This document shows positions 39,793-50,749 of a stretch of DNA of 64,000 bases, piece by piece. Location of the stretch: contig WARS01002947.1 of NCBI GenBank assembly GCA_008933995.1, forward strand, positions 827,884-891,883. Reading direction: 5' to 3'. Source of the stretch: Datnioides undecimradiatus (Eukaryota > Chordata > Actinopteri > Lobotiformes > Datnioididae). The first letter of the stretch is position 1. Each line of letters starts with the position of its first letter. The notes beneath the pieces are model-generated. The model was given only the letters and a program-made list of their open reading frames with translations, did no database searches and was not told the origin of the DNA. Both the position numbers and the translations under genes were made by a program.

Positions 39793-40459
39793 TAAATAAT
39801 GAATATTGTAAAAAAAACCAAAAAAAACAACAGCAATACAATAGAATAGAATGTACTGCAGTAAACTGGTTTTGTTAAGTATAATGTACAGCATTTACCT
39901 TGGAGATCAGACAACTTGAGAATGCTGATGGAGGTGGAGGAGAAAGGCTGAACTGAATAACTGAATCTTATTTGCATTGATGCTTCTGTAGCCTGCAATG
40001 ACTATGTAAGCATTTTACCACCCGTCTAGCTAACAATCCACTAATGATCTTTGCACTTGCTAACGCGCATGTCTGTCTAGCTACCGATCTACTAATGATC
40101 TTCACACTTGTCTGTCTAGCTATGGAGTGAGACACGGGATGCTCGGCGGATGTTACGGCGTTCACTGTGGCGTTCGCTACGCCAACTAGCGGTGGGGTAT
40201 CTAAGCTGACTTTTAGCTCGCAACTCAAAGCAAAAAATCGGCCGAGAGACGGCTCGTATCTCAAAAAACTTAGTTGGGACACTCGTAAGTCAAGGCACCA
40301 CTGTATACTGGTTAATCATTCTAGCAATTCATCGTTTTATCACTCGATGCAATGATCTTTCTATCAAATCTTTGTCTGTGGTTGGCAATAGTGCCTAAAT
40401 GTGTCTCAATCATTGTTTTGTTCTGGAAGGTCTACACTCAGTGTGTTCAGTATTACTTT

Positions 40460-40590
40460 TATTTTTATTTTTTTGATATTGCAGTGACCAACTGAATTTC
40501 AACATTGTGGATGAGGCAGGATTCCAACCACCCTCCACTGACTAAGAGGCAGATGCTCTACCAACTGAGCTATAACACCACTATTTCAAC
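40460..40590 (-). repeat. tRNA-derived SINE candidate
   Basis: The minus strand holds a perfect A box TAGCTCAGTTGGTAGAGC (40572-40555) and a near-perfect B box GGTTGGAATCC (40529-40519) at tRNA spacing. A short non-tRNA body and an A-rich tail (aaaaaaataaaaataaaa, about 40477-40460) follow. The anticodon stem pairs poorly, so it is not a working tRNA gene. Confidence 0.6.
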
Positions 40591-40616
40591 AATTATTTTT
40601 CGGGGGTTTAGGGGGC

Positions 40617-40917
40617 TGTCAGGCCGTGACTAGGAACAGGACTCAGACGCAGAGGAGTGTGGCAGCAAGGCAGACTTTTATTTAGATAATCGTAAATCTC
40701 TGATCTGAGTGACAAAAATAATCAGGCTATTGAAACTAGGCTAAGATAAACGCTCACTCCAATCTGGAGGTAGAAACTATCTAAGAACAAAAATGAGGCA
40801 CAGGTGGACACAATCAGGAATCAGGGAAGACAATCAGAGGAGAGTTACTTTTCAAAATAAAACAGGAAATGACAAGACACAAAACCAGGATGAGACAAAC
40901 CTCACCGCGGTGTGACA
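40617..40917 (-). mobile_element. Solo LTR with exact 5-bp target duplication
   Basis: The unit reads TGTCAC...CCTGACA on the minus strand, flanked by ggggc at 40612-40616 and 40918-40922. It is 301 bp with a polyadenylation hexamer (aataaa on minus near 40680) and Gypsy-like LTR texture. No internal region adjoins it. Confidence 0.85.
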
Positions 40918-41079
40918 GGGGCAATAGCAAGGTATTGTCCAATTTGCCTCACTACTTAGCTCATCTTCCTAGTAACCAAAGTGGTGACATTCAAAAACTT
41001 GTTCTGACTAACCCTAGACTAATCAAGTGGCATGCTTAATCCAGTTAAGCGGCAAATCACAAGGAAAGAGCTTAGCTAT

Positions 41080-42480
41080 CTTGTGCAGACAAGCTTAAAC
41101 CATTTGGATGTGGATGCATTGATGGGTTTTCCAAAAAGATGATATGTCTTGAAGTTTATAAAACAAACAGTGACCCAAGGATCATTGCTGGCTACTCCAT
41201 GGATGCTGTGATCAAAGCTGTTGGATGCCCTCCCAAGATTCAGACTTCAGATTTAGGAACAGAAAATGGACACATGGCTGAAATGCAGCAGTTTTTGCAT
41301 TTTTCTGAAAACCAAGCTGAAACAAACTGTGTAACCTTTGGTCCAAGCACTGGAAACCAGTTGATTCAAGGATAGTGGCTGATCTTACGAAGTCAGTGCA
41401 TCTAGTTTGGGCTGGACTTATTTGACAAGCTGAAAGCAGATGGCTACTTCACAGATGACTTATTGGACAAGTCCTTGATACGGTTTTGCTTTCTTCAAAC
41501 AATACAGGTAATTGACACATTATGTGATAATGGATCTCTTAATGTCCATGTGTTAAAAATGTGTTACTTGTGTTCATATACAGATACAGTACATCAATAC
41601 AACAATACATCAGTTATTGTCGTGTGTATAATTTCTAAACTCATATATTACAGTTATTAAATACACATAAATGATGCCAAGTTTCTTTATATTGGAGAAC
41701 AAACAACGAAAACGATAGCTCGTTTAAAGCTAGGGCATTGGCGCTACGATTTGCATTGAACTAACACAATTACTAGCTTAAACACATCAATATGAAACTT
41801 TTTAAAACTATCAAGAAACGTTATGAAAATAAAGTCTGAACAAAACAAAAAACCACCATCCTTCACCATGCCAGCCAGGTGTTAAACAAACAGCACACAC
41901 TACACTACAGCTTAATTACAACATACTCCACTTATATGAACTGTACTGTTTTTTTCTCTTTTTTAATTTCCTTGTCTGGCAAGACCCTTTCAAAATAAAA
42001 TCTCTGACTAAAATATAGATAATTACAGGACAAAATGTCTATAAGATAAGCAACCATAAAAAAAAGTAATATTAAAGGTCATTTACAAGAATCATTACTG
42101 GTTGGCAAAGACAATAATGTGTATATAGTGTAGTTCTGAGAAAGTAAAAGGCATCATTTAAGAACTGTATAATGACTGGCATGAGATAAAAGACCCTTTT
42201 TATTTTGGGGGTATTGGGTTATTATTTTGGGTATTATAGCATATCATTGTGCCAACCCACCATATTATAAGCAGAGGACAAATATCACAAATGAAGCAAA
42301 CCCTGTGTGAACCTTGACCAATGCCCAAAATTATTCTGACTGTATATTACTTGTCTCCTAGGAACTTGATGAGGTTGCATTGACTTGGAACAATCACAGA
42401 GTTCGTCAAGTCCACAACTCACGATCACCTCATGGACGTCCCCCATATTTTGCATGCTGTCCCTCAGCTGTATGGAGGTA
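41080..42480 (+). pseudogene. Transposon-linked integrase-core gene fragment, two exons
   Basis: Exon 1 (about 41085-41507) reads LKPFGCGCIDGFSKKMICLE, then a segment with TSDLGTENGHMAEMQ. A TAG follows (41372-41374), then DDLLDKSLIRFCFL. The donor cag|gtaatt at 41507 joins the acceptor cctag (42357-42361), and exon 2 continues ELDEVALTWNNHRVR up to about 42475. The arrangement resembles fish proteins with an rve-like integrase core (D in GIDGFS, D in TSDLG). In that family the third acidic residue lies in an NQRIE-like motif; here it reads NQLIQG and is followed by the stop. The retained intron argues against a retro-copy. Confidence 0.5.
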
Positions 42481-43009
42481 GAGACTGTTTGTAATATGCC
42501 ACAAAAACACATCAGTTTAAACTGAAACCAATACTGGACCAAAGTGGCAAAAAAGAAAAATGTGGACTGCAGACTAAAGCTGTAAAACAAAGGTTGTTTA
42601 ATAAGCAAAAAACCTGGACCATGAACCTCAGATGGCAGCTGAGTTCCTGCTGACTGAAATCTTTGTACTTTAAATAATGTCCATTAGCCACAAACTGCTT
42701 TCTAACACTTTGTTCATTTCATGGCAAAAATCTGGGTAGCTGTCATAACTAATTGGCAACTACAAGTAACAGCCACATGTATGAGCAACAGGTCTTCTCT
42801 GAAATCTCTGAACTTGTGTGAAGCTGACACACATGGTCTTTCCAGTGAACAAGTCTGAACCAGTGCAAAATCTAAGGAAAAGGGAGAGATGTTTGGTGTC
42901 TGCCTCTCTGAGATATGCACTTACATACATACTACAATTTTTTCTCCTGGGCTTTCTGCTGAGTGGGGTAAGAAATTGCTCTCATGATCTCTTCATAGAG
43001 TGCTGCAAT

Positions 43010-43582
43010 CCCTTTCAGCTCTAATCTTACAGATGTGAGTGTGCTACTCCACTGTTCAATCACAACTTCACACAGCTTCTTCGGTCTGCTGTCATCAGGG
43101 AGGAGACTCAAGGACAGCTTCATCCACCAGGCTGTCAGGAAGCTGAACTCTCTCCCTGCTCTGCCCCCTGCACATACAAACTCTGGACTCTGACCCCCCC
43201 CCCAACAACTGAACTCTGTCCTCCCCAACACTGCTCACCCCCACACACTCCAACTGATCTCAGGAGCTGCACTAGTCACTTTATTCAGATTGGACTCTCC
43301 ATTGCACTACTGCCACCTTAACCTGCCATGTGCCTTTAAATAATTTTTATTATATTTATTGACTCTTTCTTCTACCTCACTTTATCTTATTCTGCATGCC
43401 CTTTGTTTTTTTATATTTACAGTTCTTATATTTTACATTCTTACATTTTTTTATTGTATAGATTTACTATATTTCTTTGATTTGTGTTCACTGTGGGGTC
43501 TTAGAGGATCACAATTTCAATACTATGTATGTGGTTGCATGCTGGTATTGACAATAAAGCTGACTTTGACTTTGACTTTGTT
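43010..43582 (+). mobile_element. LINE 3' end (C-terminus and 3' UTR)
   Basis: The sequence gagactcaaggacagcttca with ccaccaggctgtcaggaagc is the LINE C-terminal coding end typical of fish L2/CR1-like elements. It is followed by a 3' UTR ending gacaataaagctgactttga and a repeated tgactt tail (about 43558-43582). It is a 5'-truncated insertion on the + strand. Confidence 0.65.
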
Positions 43583-43599
43583 GTTTCGTTTCATAGTGT

Positions 43600-43925
43600 C
43601 TTCTTATGTTATATTCTTTCATTACAGCCACGCTGGCTCCACACACAAGACAAACAGGTCTGTCCTTTACATTCATGAACAGATAGGGGTACAGCGGTGG
43701 ATTCAATTTGCGTGAGGTGACAGGTAGCATGAGGTTGCTAATGAATGTCAACAGAAGGTGCTTGCGGGTCTTGATTGACACGCCAACAAACTAGCAAAGC
43801 ATTCTGGGATTTGCAGTATTAGCGGTGCATGCGTTATATACTGGCGGGCTAGCTCTCATAGACATTTGAAATTGTCTCGCAGGCCAAATTAATTACAATG
43901 CGGGCCAGATTTGGCCCGCAGGCCT
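43600..43925 (-). pseudogene. hAT transposase N-terminal fragment and terminus
   Basis: Minus-strand reading gives PVCLVCGASVAVMKEYNIRR then HYETK, a BED-like zinc finger of Charlie/GTF2IRD2-type hAT transposases. The outer sequence cgggccagatttggcccgca at about 43901 resembles the G/C-rich ends of such elements. Only this fragment remains. Confidence 0.55.
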
Positions 43926-43929
43926 GATT

Positions 43930-44560
43930 TTGGCGTATATGTTCTAGAGAGTCACAGTAGATATCAGGTGTGTCATTTGTCTTTTCACCTTCCTTTGCAG
44001 TTGTATGACTATTCTCCTCCTCTGGATCTATGTTACCAGCAACATGTCTCCTCTTGGTTGTCAAATAGAAACGTAAGAGAGGTAACCTTGTCTTTTCATA
44101 CAGAGCCCCAACTGTGATACTATCCTCCAATGGATGCTGCTGAAAGTCAGTTAATTTAATGTCAAAATCAGTAGGGCTCCCCTGTGCTTTTTTTCCACCT
44201 GGAAAAAACAACTGCACTGCCTTTTCAATCAAGTTCTGTTTTTTATTGTCCTTCAGGACACTTTCCTTTCTGGTTCCCCCACCCTTTTTGGTCCGTACCT
44301 GCACAAATCGTCCTTCTCTGAAATTCATCCATCCCAACTCATTTTTTCTATGATTCTTCTGTGCATTCTTGGGAGGGGTTTGATGCTGTCTCTCAGAAAC
44401 ATGATCGTCTTTGTTTCTTGAAGTTGCTCAAAGATCTTTGACCTGTGACTGCTGGATTCTTTTTCTTTCCGTCTTCAAAAACAGCCAGCCGATCACCATA
44501 GGATGGCAGGTACTCTCTTAGCTGATCATCTGTCATGAGGCGTACAATCTAATATGAAGG
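43930..44560 (-). pseudogene. Fragment of a SAM/HECT-type transposon-associated gene
   Basis: From 44560 leftwards: a SAM-like start (IVRLMTDDQLREYLPSYGD), a basic linker, then after a frameshift GWMNFREGRFVQVRTKKGGG, FFPGGKKAQGSPTDFDIKL and LPLLRFYLTTKRR. I recognise this domain order from the many teleost 'G2/M phase-specific E3 ligase-like' HECT proteins that are multiplied with transposons. No HECT domain is present here. The frame later runs into the hAT terminus, so it is a truncated exon. Confidence 0.45.
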
Positions 44561-45991
44561 AATGTTTCATGAATTTATTAAGTCAAATGCATTTAATTAT
44601 TACAATGGATAACCTGCATTTACAGCAGAAGATATTATTTGCAAAGCTCTACCAAACTTTGGTTCTGTAAAATAATGTATGTGTAATTTGGCAAAAATTA
44701 AGCATGTCCTATATAACTACCTTATCCTTTTCCATTCACTGTATGTCTTCCTCAGGCACCTTAAGTAGTCACTTAGTTCATCCATCTTGACAGTAAAAAA
44801 AAACCTCTGCCTTAAATAAAAATAATTTACACAATAGATTTTTCCCAAAATATTTTTTGTTTGTAGTTTTGTGATTTAATCATCCTCACAGTCAATTTCA
44901 TGTTAGTACAAAACGTTTTGTTATTGTGAGGGAGCTTATGGCAACACTGGATAATCTAAAACATGTAGTAACTGTAGTTTATAATAACTTATTTGGCTGG
45001 ATGTACAAACCCAATCAATACAATTGAGAAAATTAGGACACCTACAATGCATGTGTTTAAAATTTCTATTTTTGTAAAAAATAAATAATGGTTAAATATG
45101 TCATTAGCATATTCATATTCTTAATGCTCTGGATTTATTTCAGATCTCTGTCATTACTTCAACCATCTTACACTTATATATTGGGGTACAATTCGATTAT
45201 ACATTTTACTGACTCAAGATCATGAAAAAAAAACCATACATTATGCTGATTTGTCTCAGCACTGAATGTCTATATAAATATATCTTGCATACAAAGAAAC
45301 TTCAGATGGCCGTTTCTTATCAGATATTTACACTTCCCATTAGGCTTTCCCTCTTTAATGCACATTAGTTAGCTATAACTATAACTATAAGCTATACATT
45401 TGTTGTGATTAATACTGAGCCTAGTGACTGAGACAAACACTCAAAGACCATGCATTCTTCTCAGTTCTTAAGAACTGTATTTTGTTTTATAACAGTCTTT
45501 ATACTGCAGTGGTAATAAGAGCAGTAAAACACACATTAAATTATGAATAATTTTTGTGTTATAGCTGATTTAATCCACTACAAAATGAGTCACTGCCACA
45601 CAGAAACGAGCCTTCCGTATAACCAAATATATTTTAATCACAATTTTTTAAAGTATTACAATATTAAAATTTGTTACCACTGCCACTGAATAGCAGTGAA
45701 CCCAGCACACGCGCCTTGTCTCTGGCTGGTGAAGGAATGAAGAGTCAATACTCTTTCCCTCATTATCAAGCACCTGTCAAAGTATGTAGATTAAGCAAGT
45801 AGATATAATCATGCCAAAATCCAAGCAAAATCCATGCTAGCTTCACCACCAAGGCATGCGATGTGCTTCTTACCGACATTAATCAGTGTGGCATTTGCTT
45901 GTGCACTTTTACAGTTTCCTATTAATTTTCCAACACACTGTACAGCACTATGTTACGTTTAAATTAAATTAAGGATAATAGCTGTGATAAC
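44561..45991. other. AT-rich stretch left of the tnp2 transposon
   Basis: No gene or repeat was recognised between the SAM/HECT fragment and the transposon terminus. Confidence 0.5.
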
Positions 45992-46350
45992 CCCTTACGA
46001 AACAAAAGTATATTGCAATATACTAGCATTTATATTGCAATACATTAGGAAATATATTTCAATATATGAGAATTTTCCTCATATATTTCAAAATATATCG
46101 CAATATATGGATGGACAACCTATGGCTATATATTGATTTATATATTTGAAAATACACTGCTGTCCAAACAAAACTGTATTACATTATTGCATGCATGTTT
46201 ATTGAAACAAAGTAGTTTTTTTATGAGTTAAGCAAGCTCCAAGGTCCAAATCACATTTTGCATGACATTCATTATATTTACATTATAGGCTAGGCATATG
46301 GATGGACAATATATGGCTGTGTATTGATTCATATATTGTAAAATGTAGTC
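45992..46350. repeat. Left subterminal AT-rich repeats
   Basis: Many palindromic variants of ATATATTTCAATATAT lie at 46010-46170. A direct repeat of a ggatggacaa...tatggct block, with the copies 190 bp apart, occurs at about 46109 and 46299. Confidence 0.7.
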
Positions 46351-46384
46351 AGCATTATAAAGTCAGTCAGTATTATAAATTCAA

Positions 46385-48793
46385 TCAACAAGCATAAAGG
46401 TTGGCATAATGTGGCAGATCAACTAACATACATTTCCTGTTGAATTTCATCACATCAAAAACCTGTTTCCTGCCCTGTAAAACTCTTTTCAAGCCAATTA
46501 CATTTTCTAAATTTAGCACTGAACTGTGTGATTTGGCATACTGTCTTCCAACAGCAAAACATTTTCTGTCATCAAGTCTCTCTACCACAATGTAATAATA
46601 CACAGTGATTATGTGTCCATTATCCAACAGGACAGTGAAGCTGTTCCTTTTCATTACTCTAGTGAACTGCTCTGAGTAATACAGTTCTCCTTTGACCAAA
46701 GTTCTACTGAATATTTTCACAACTGTATCCATGGTGACTGAAATTTTCTCTCTCATAGCCAGTATCTCTTCGTTAGTAAGTTTTCGTACATAATGTAAAC
46801 CAAGGGTCACGACTTGATCTCCTATTCTTTCAAACTGTTTCAGTTTTTTGTTACCAGTCAAGTTGTTATACAGCTGTATACATCTAGGGACAGCATTTCT
46901 CAGTGCATTATTTTTCAAAAGAGGCAACACTTGTCTATATGTGAATTGTTTCATTATTTGTAAGGGAACACACTGGGTGCCATGAAACATCTTCAGTATC
47001 TCCCCATTAAAAGACTCAAAAATATATCCTGAATGGGCCCACAAAGGTCCCCAATTTCTCACAGAGTCTGGCAAATGAAGACATAAATGTACGTTAAATG
47101 ACACATTTTCCTTTCCATACAGTGTTTCAAACTGTTTGACAAACTCAACAACTAGTTTTTCACATCTTTTTAACCCCTCTGATGTGACAATGTCCTTACA
47201 GAGCAAGAACATGAAAGTGACCAGGATTAACCAGTGCTGGTAAAATGCACGAGGTAGTATTCCTTTTAGCACAAAGATGCTATAAAAAAGTAACCAGTTC
47301 TGCCATTCACTGGCTTTCCAAAACTTCCTTTGCTGAAAAGAGCGGGGTACTCTTGTGATGTTGCAAGGTGGTTTAATTCTCAAGAGTTGCTGGTCAAGCT
47401 CAGGAACATGATTACCAATATAGTATGGCTCCTCATGGTGTTCACTATCCAACCACATGCTTGTCATTTGCCAAACAACTCCAAGATGTACATTATGCAT
47501 ATGGTCTGGAGGCATTCCCGATATGATGTCAAAGTGTGGGATGTTGACAAGACATGTGGGCCCTTTAATGCCTCTCACACATTGTGTGGTACGCACAGCC
47601 TCCCTTGCATCAGTTAGGGTTGAAGCGTGATCCCTTTTTGGAAAATCTTTGTATGCATAAACCCTAACAGTTCCATTTCCCTTTGGAACTTGTTCACCAG
47701 GATGTAGGCAGAGGCTGCACCCATAATGTCCATTAAATTGGGTCATGTTTTGCAGAATGGGCCTGGCAACTGAATCACACATCATAACAGCAGCTATCAC
47801 TCTACATTGATTCACAATGTTGTTTCTGTGTAAGTTGAAGCCAATAGTTGACAATGACTGACACTCTTGTGTGAATGGTTTTAAAAATGTATTAACATTT
47901 GGCTTTTTAGTACCAAACCATAGGCCAAAAAGTAAAACATTCTCTTTACGAACATGATAAGGAAGCTCGTTTACCATCCCTTGTAATGGCCAAATTCCAT
48001 ACTGGGATGATTTAAATACTGGAACTCCATCACAATTTAATGTTAAGGAGAATGCATGAGGACTATGTAGTGGGCCACCATCTTTGTTCAGATTCTGATA
48101 CATTTTACTACAACATATGTCATCATAATTTTCTGAATTACATGTGCCATTTCTTGACTTAAGACAACATGCAATATCTTCTCTTTGAAGAAGATGTTCC
48201 AGTTGTGTTTGGACGGGTAAATATAGGAAGAAATTTCCATTCTTCAGTGAGCTGTTTCTATCCCATGCAGAGTTACATACAGAACACTGCCCTTCAGTGA
48301 CTTGGTCACCAATGTAATATTCACAGTTGGGACAGTATATGTGACATTCTAGGTGACCTTGTATTGGTTTAAGCTCTTTTAAGAACAGATGCTTTGAAGT
48401 TAGGACATTTTCTGAACAGTGGATATTAATCAAATCTAAAAGATCAGACAGGGCCACGCAGGTAAGTGAGTGTCTCAAAGAATATGAAAGTATAAGTAAA
48501 AAACTCTGAGCTTTGGTTAGTTGTGAGCCTGTGTAAAGTGGCTCATCATTTCCTGGGGGAAACCTTTCATTAACGCCTACTCCCAAATGTGATTCTTCAT
48601 TTACTGACTTGCCCGTGCTGTCTTCCATGGAAAATTCTTCTTCAGTGCCAATGGATTCAGAGTCAGTAAAAGACTGCCATAGTGGTTCAAACACATCACA
48701 ATCAACACTGTCCTCAAAATTGAAGATTGATGACTCTGTTGTTTGGCTCAAATGTGGTGGCAGTTCATCAGCTTCAGGGTCTTCATGCAGGGT
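46385..48793 (-). CDS. Main exon of the tnp2 transposase (788-residue open frame)
   Basis: The exon begins after acceptor ag at 48795-48794, and its frame is open through the stop at 46385-46387. Residues are numbered from the TTG at 48751, an internal codon. Residues 10-55 are acidic. Cys pairs at 140/143 and 156/159 form a zinc ribbon (CPNC...CSVC). Candidate catalytic acids are D241 (LNCDGVPVF), D326 (MCDSVARPIL) and E579 (FESFNG). A GHYGCSLC block follows D326, as in tnp2 proteins (CDSPAR...GYYSC). Further family blocks are PPDHMHNVHLGVV (414-426), FWKASEWQNWLLFYSIFVLK (477-496) and a VHLCLHLPDSVRNWGPL helix (554-570). The length and full set of motifs indicate a complete catalytic region. 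A domesticated host gene is an alternative, but the flanking inverted repeats favour a transposon. Confidence 0.85.
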   Translation of the reverse strand, partial: TLHEDPEADELPPHLSQTTESSIFNFEDSVDCDVFEPLWQSFTDSESIGTEEEFSMEDSTGKSVNEESHLGVGVNERFPPGNDEPLYTGSQLTKAQSFLLILSYSLRHSLTCVALSDLLDLINIHCSENVLTSKHLFLKELKPIQGHLECHIYCPNCEYYIGDQVTEGQCSVCNSAWDRNSSLKNGNFFLYLPVQTQLEHLLQREDIACCLKSRNGTCNSENYDDICCSKMYQNLNKDGGPLHSPHAFSLTLNCDGVPVFKSSQYGIWPLQGMVNELPYHVRKENVLLFGLWFGTKKPNVNTFLKPFTQECQSLSTIGFNLHRNNIVNQCRVIAAVMMCDSVARPILQNMTQFNGHYGCSLCLHPGEQVPKGNGTVRVYAYKDFPKRDHASTLTDAREAVRTTQCVRGIKGPTCLVNIPHFDIISGMPPDHMHNVHLGVVWQMTSMWLDSEHHEEPYYIGNHVPELDQQLLRIKPPCNITRVPRSFQQRKFWKASEWQNWLLFYSIFVLKGILPRAFYQHWLILVTFMFLLCKDIVTSEGLKRCEKLVVEFVKQFETLYGKENVSFNVHLCLHLPDSVRNWGPLWAHSGYIFESFNGEILKMFHGTQCVPLQIMKQFTYRQVLPLLKNNALRNAVPRCIQLYNNLTGNKKLKQFERIGDQVVTLGLHYVRKLTNEEILAMREKISVTMDTVVKIFSRTLVKGELYYSEQFTRVMKRNSFTVLLDNGHIITVYYYIVVERLDDRKCFAVGRQYAKSHSSVLNLENVIGLKRVLQGRKQVFDVMKFNRKCMLVDLPHYANLYAC

Positions 48794-50749
48794 CTAATGG
48801 GAAAATACAGTAAGCCCAAGGAACAGTTGACAAACAGAAGCACTATGAAATTTGCATAAAAAGAAGACTTGACAAAATTATTAAACATGTGGCATAGTTG
48901 TATCAGGGTAAAAATAAGGCTTTGGTTAATAAAAAAAGCTAGGAGAGCAGAATAGTTTAGGTTTGAAGACACAAAAAATCATATGGGAGATCAATGCCCT
49001 GTTAAAATTACTCACTGTAATGTCATCACTATCATGTGCATCATCAGATCCGTTGTCAGTGGAATCCTGATCCAGGTTCTGCTGAGTAAGAATAGAGAAG
49101 TCTTAGAGGAAGTGCTGACAGTGAAACAGTCGTGAAACCAGTAGATTAGCAGTAGTTATTAGTAGACTACTTACAGTAATCCCACCACCATCATGTGCAT
49201 TTTCAGAGCCACTGTCAGAGTCGTGGTCACAGGAATCCTGATCCAGATTGTGTTGTGTAAGAATAGAGAACAGTTTTAGATAAAGCATATGTATGGTACA
49301 CATGGCTGGTTATTTTAATTCTGTTGTTTTATGTTAGATATCAATTAAGCAATAAGCCCCGAGAGGCCATCTATATCGTGAATATAGCACAGCTGAGGGG
49401 GTTGTCGGTACGAGGCGCAGCCGATACACATACCTAGCTTGGTACAATACTCCATTATTAATTATACTTACTGAAATGTCATCACCATCATGTACATCAT
49501 CAGATCCATTGACAGTGGAATCCTGATCCAGGTTCTGCTGTGTGAGAATAGAGAAGGCTTAGAGGAAGTGCTGACAGTGAAACAGTCAAACACAGAAACC
49601 AGTAGATTAGAAGTAGTAGTTATTAGTAAATTACTTACAGTAATCCCACCACCATCATGTGCATCTCCTGAGCCACTGTCAGAGTCGTGGTCACAGGAAT
49701 CCTGATCCAGATTGTGTTGTGTAAGAATAGAGAACAGTTTTAGATTAAGCATATGTAAGGTATGCATGGCTATAACATAGTTGTATACAATGCATAGCAA
49801 ACATACACACACACACACACGTATATATATATATACTCTTAAACTAGGGAAAGTGATAAGTGAAGTGCCCAATGCCGACCGCCTGCAAAGTGGATGGCAA
49901 AGATAAGATTTTTCCACCGAATGAATCAAATGGAGGACTTTCCAATTATCCCACTCAACATTTGGTCTGACCAAGGACTACTGATTTGCTCAACTTTCTT
50001 AACAGATACTAATCAAGAAGGATTACATTTCAATTAACTGGTTAAAATGTAGCGTGTAGTGCAGCGTAATGTCTACACAATACACACAAAAGGTCATGTC
50101 CATGACTCACCATTTCGTGGTTTGACTGATGCTTGTGGATGGCCTCAGTAAGTTTCCTACAGTAAGAATGGAAAAAAAAGTCCTTATTTTAATGATTACC
50201 TTGTCTGAGGCTTTCCTGGGCGCATACCATGCATATGGCACTATGAATCTATGTAAACTTTATGAAGCAAATCAAAGTTATTAGGAAACAGTGGTGTGTG
50301 TGGCCTGGGATCCAAAGGTTTATGTACTCCCCCCTCTCCCCCCACCTGCACAAAGTAGGGCGTAACTTGACGTGGAAAGGAGTGGCTATGCTTATACTTA
50401 TTATATACTTATTATCGTCTCTAGCTCTCTTTATTTGTGCTGTGCGCCCTTAAACAGATTGCTTCATTGCTCATAGCAAAAACCACCACTGCCTGTTGTT
50501 TAAATAAAGTTTGTGAGCCAGTGTGCTACAGAATGCTAGCTACGTTTTGCTAGCATGCATGCTTATAAAAACTCACACAAACCACGAAACTACAACAGTA
50601 GCCTAAATACAGAACAACTGTTTAATAACGTCACTTAAATAGGCTAGGTTGGAGTAAAACACAAACCTCCTTTTCCAGTATCTTCTTGTTCTTGATGGAA
50701 TCTCATATTCTGAATCAGGGGCAGTGTATTTTCTTCTCCTTCCGTCCAT
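46385..50749 (-). CDS. tnp2-family (EnSpm/CACTA-like) transposase, multi-exon gene
   Basis: Predicted exons, minus strand: exon 1 50749-50667 (MDGRRRKYTAPDSEYEIPSR..., donor gtttgt); exon 2 50156-50111 (KLTEAIHKHQSNHEM, donor gtgagt); several short acidic exons at 49.75-49.02 kb; and the main exon 48793-46385 after acceptor attag. Exons 1 and 2 join in phase (AG+G). The protein would start basic, pass through Asp/Ser-rich segments, then enter the catalytic body. Tnp2 proteins cut and join transposon ends in the nucleus. The gene shares its promoter region with the divergent BEN gene. No stop or frameshift was seen in the exons examined, so the gene may still be translatable. Exon usage in the duplicated acidic region is uncertain. 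Confidence 0.7.
49016..49745 (-). repeat. Tandemly duplicated acidic exon pair in the transposase gene
   Basis: Two exon types alternate: A (AACCTGGATCAGGATTCC..., encoding NLDQDS then an Asp-rich run) near 49018-49082 and 49472-49538; B (DSCDHDSDSGS then AHDGGGIT) near 49170-49255 and 49640-49725. Intron sequence between A and B is also duplicated (agaggaagtgctgacagtga at about 49105 and 49562). The two copies lie about 455 bp apart and differ at scattered sites. Each exon ends at a gtaagt or gtgagt donor. The A exons have a cag acceptor; B acceptors are weaker (a tcag within the shared segment). Confidence 0.75.

Larger units (their letters stand above)
38055..40303. mobile_element. TA-flanked MITE carrying a nested Tc1 element
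   Basis: Inverted termini are CAGTGGTGCCTTCACTTAC (38055) and the complement of GTAAGTCAAGGCACCACTG (ending 40303), with TA on both sides. Subterminal sequence (gctcgtaactcaaattactt at about 38098, ggctcgtatctcaaaaaact at about 40251) is also mirrored. Without the nested Tc1 it is about 0.7 kb and encodes nothing. It contains imperfect repeats of gtctagct(a)...actaatgatctt at 40020-40115. Confidence 0.88.
37780..40440 (+). repeat. Tandem duplication split by nested transposons
   Basis: A unit of about 190 bp is present at least twice. Marks are ggaaggtctacactc (about 37781 and 40426), cacagctgtgcctaaatctg (about 37839) against cacggctgtgccctatatct (about 38027), and aatgatctttct followed by atcaaatct and gtggttggc (about 37893 and 40350). 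The second copy is cut at 38054 and resumes at 40306, exactly at the transposon ends. Confidence 0.7.

Noticed and set aside
40519..40580. A functional tRNA gene on the minus strand
   Set aside because: A and B boxes are good but the anticodon and acceptor stems pair poorly and an A-rich tail follows, which points to a SINE.
46385..48793. The 788-residue frame as an ordinary host gene
   Set aside because: tnp2-type motifs, matching inverted ends and subterminal repeats around it favour a transposon gene; domestication is kept only as an alternative.
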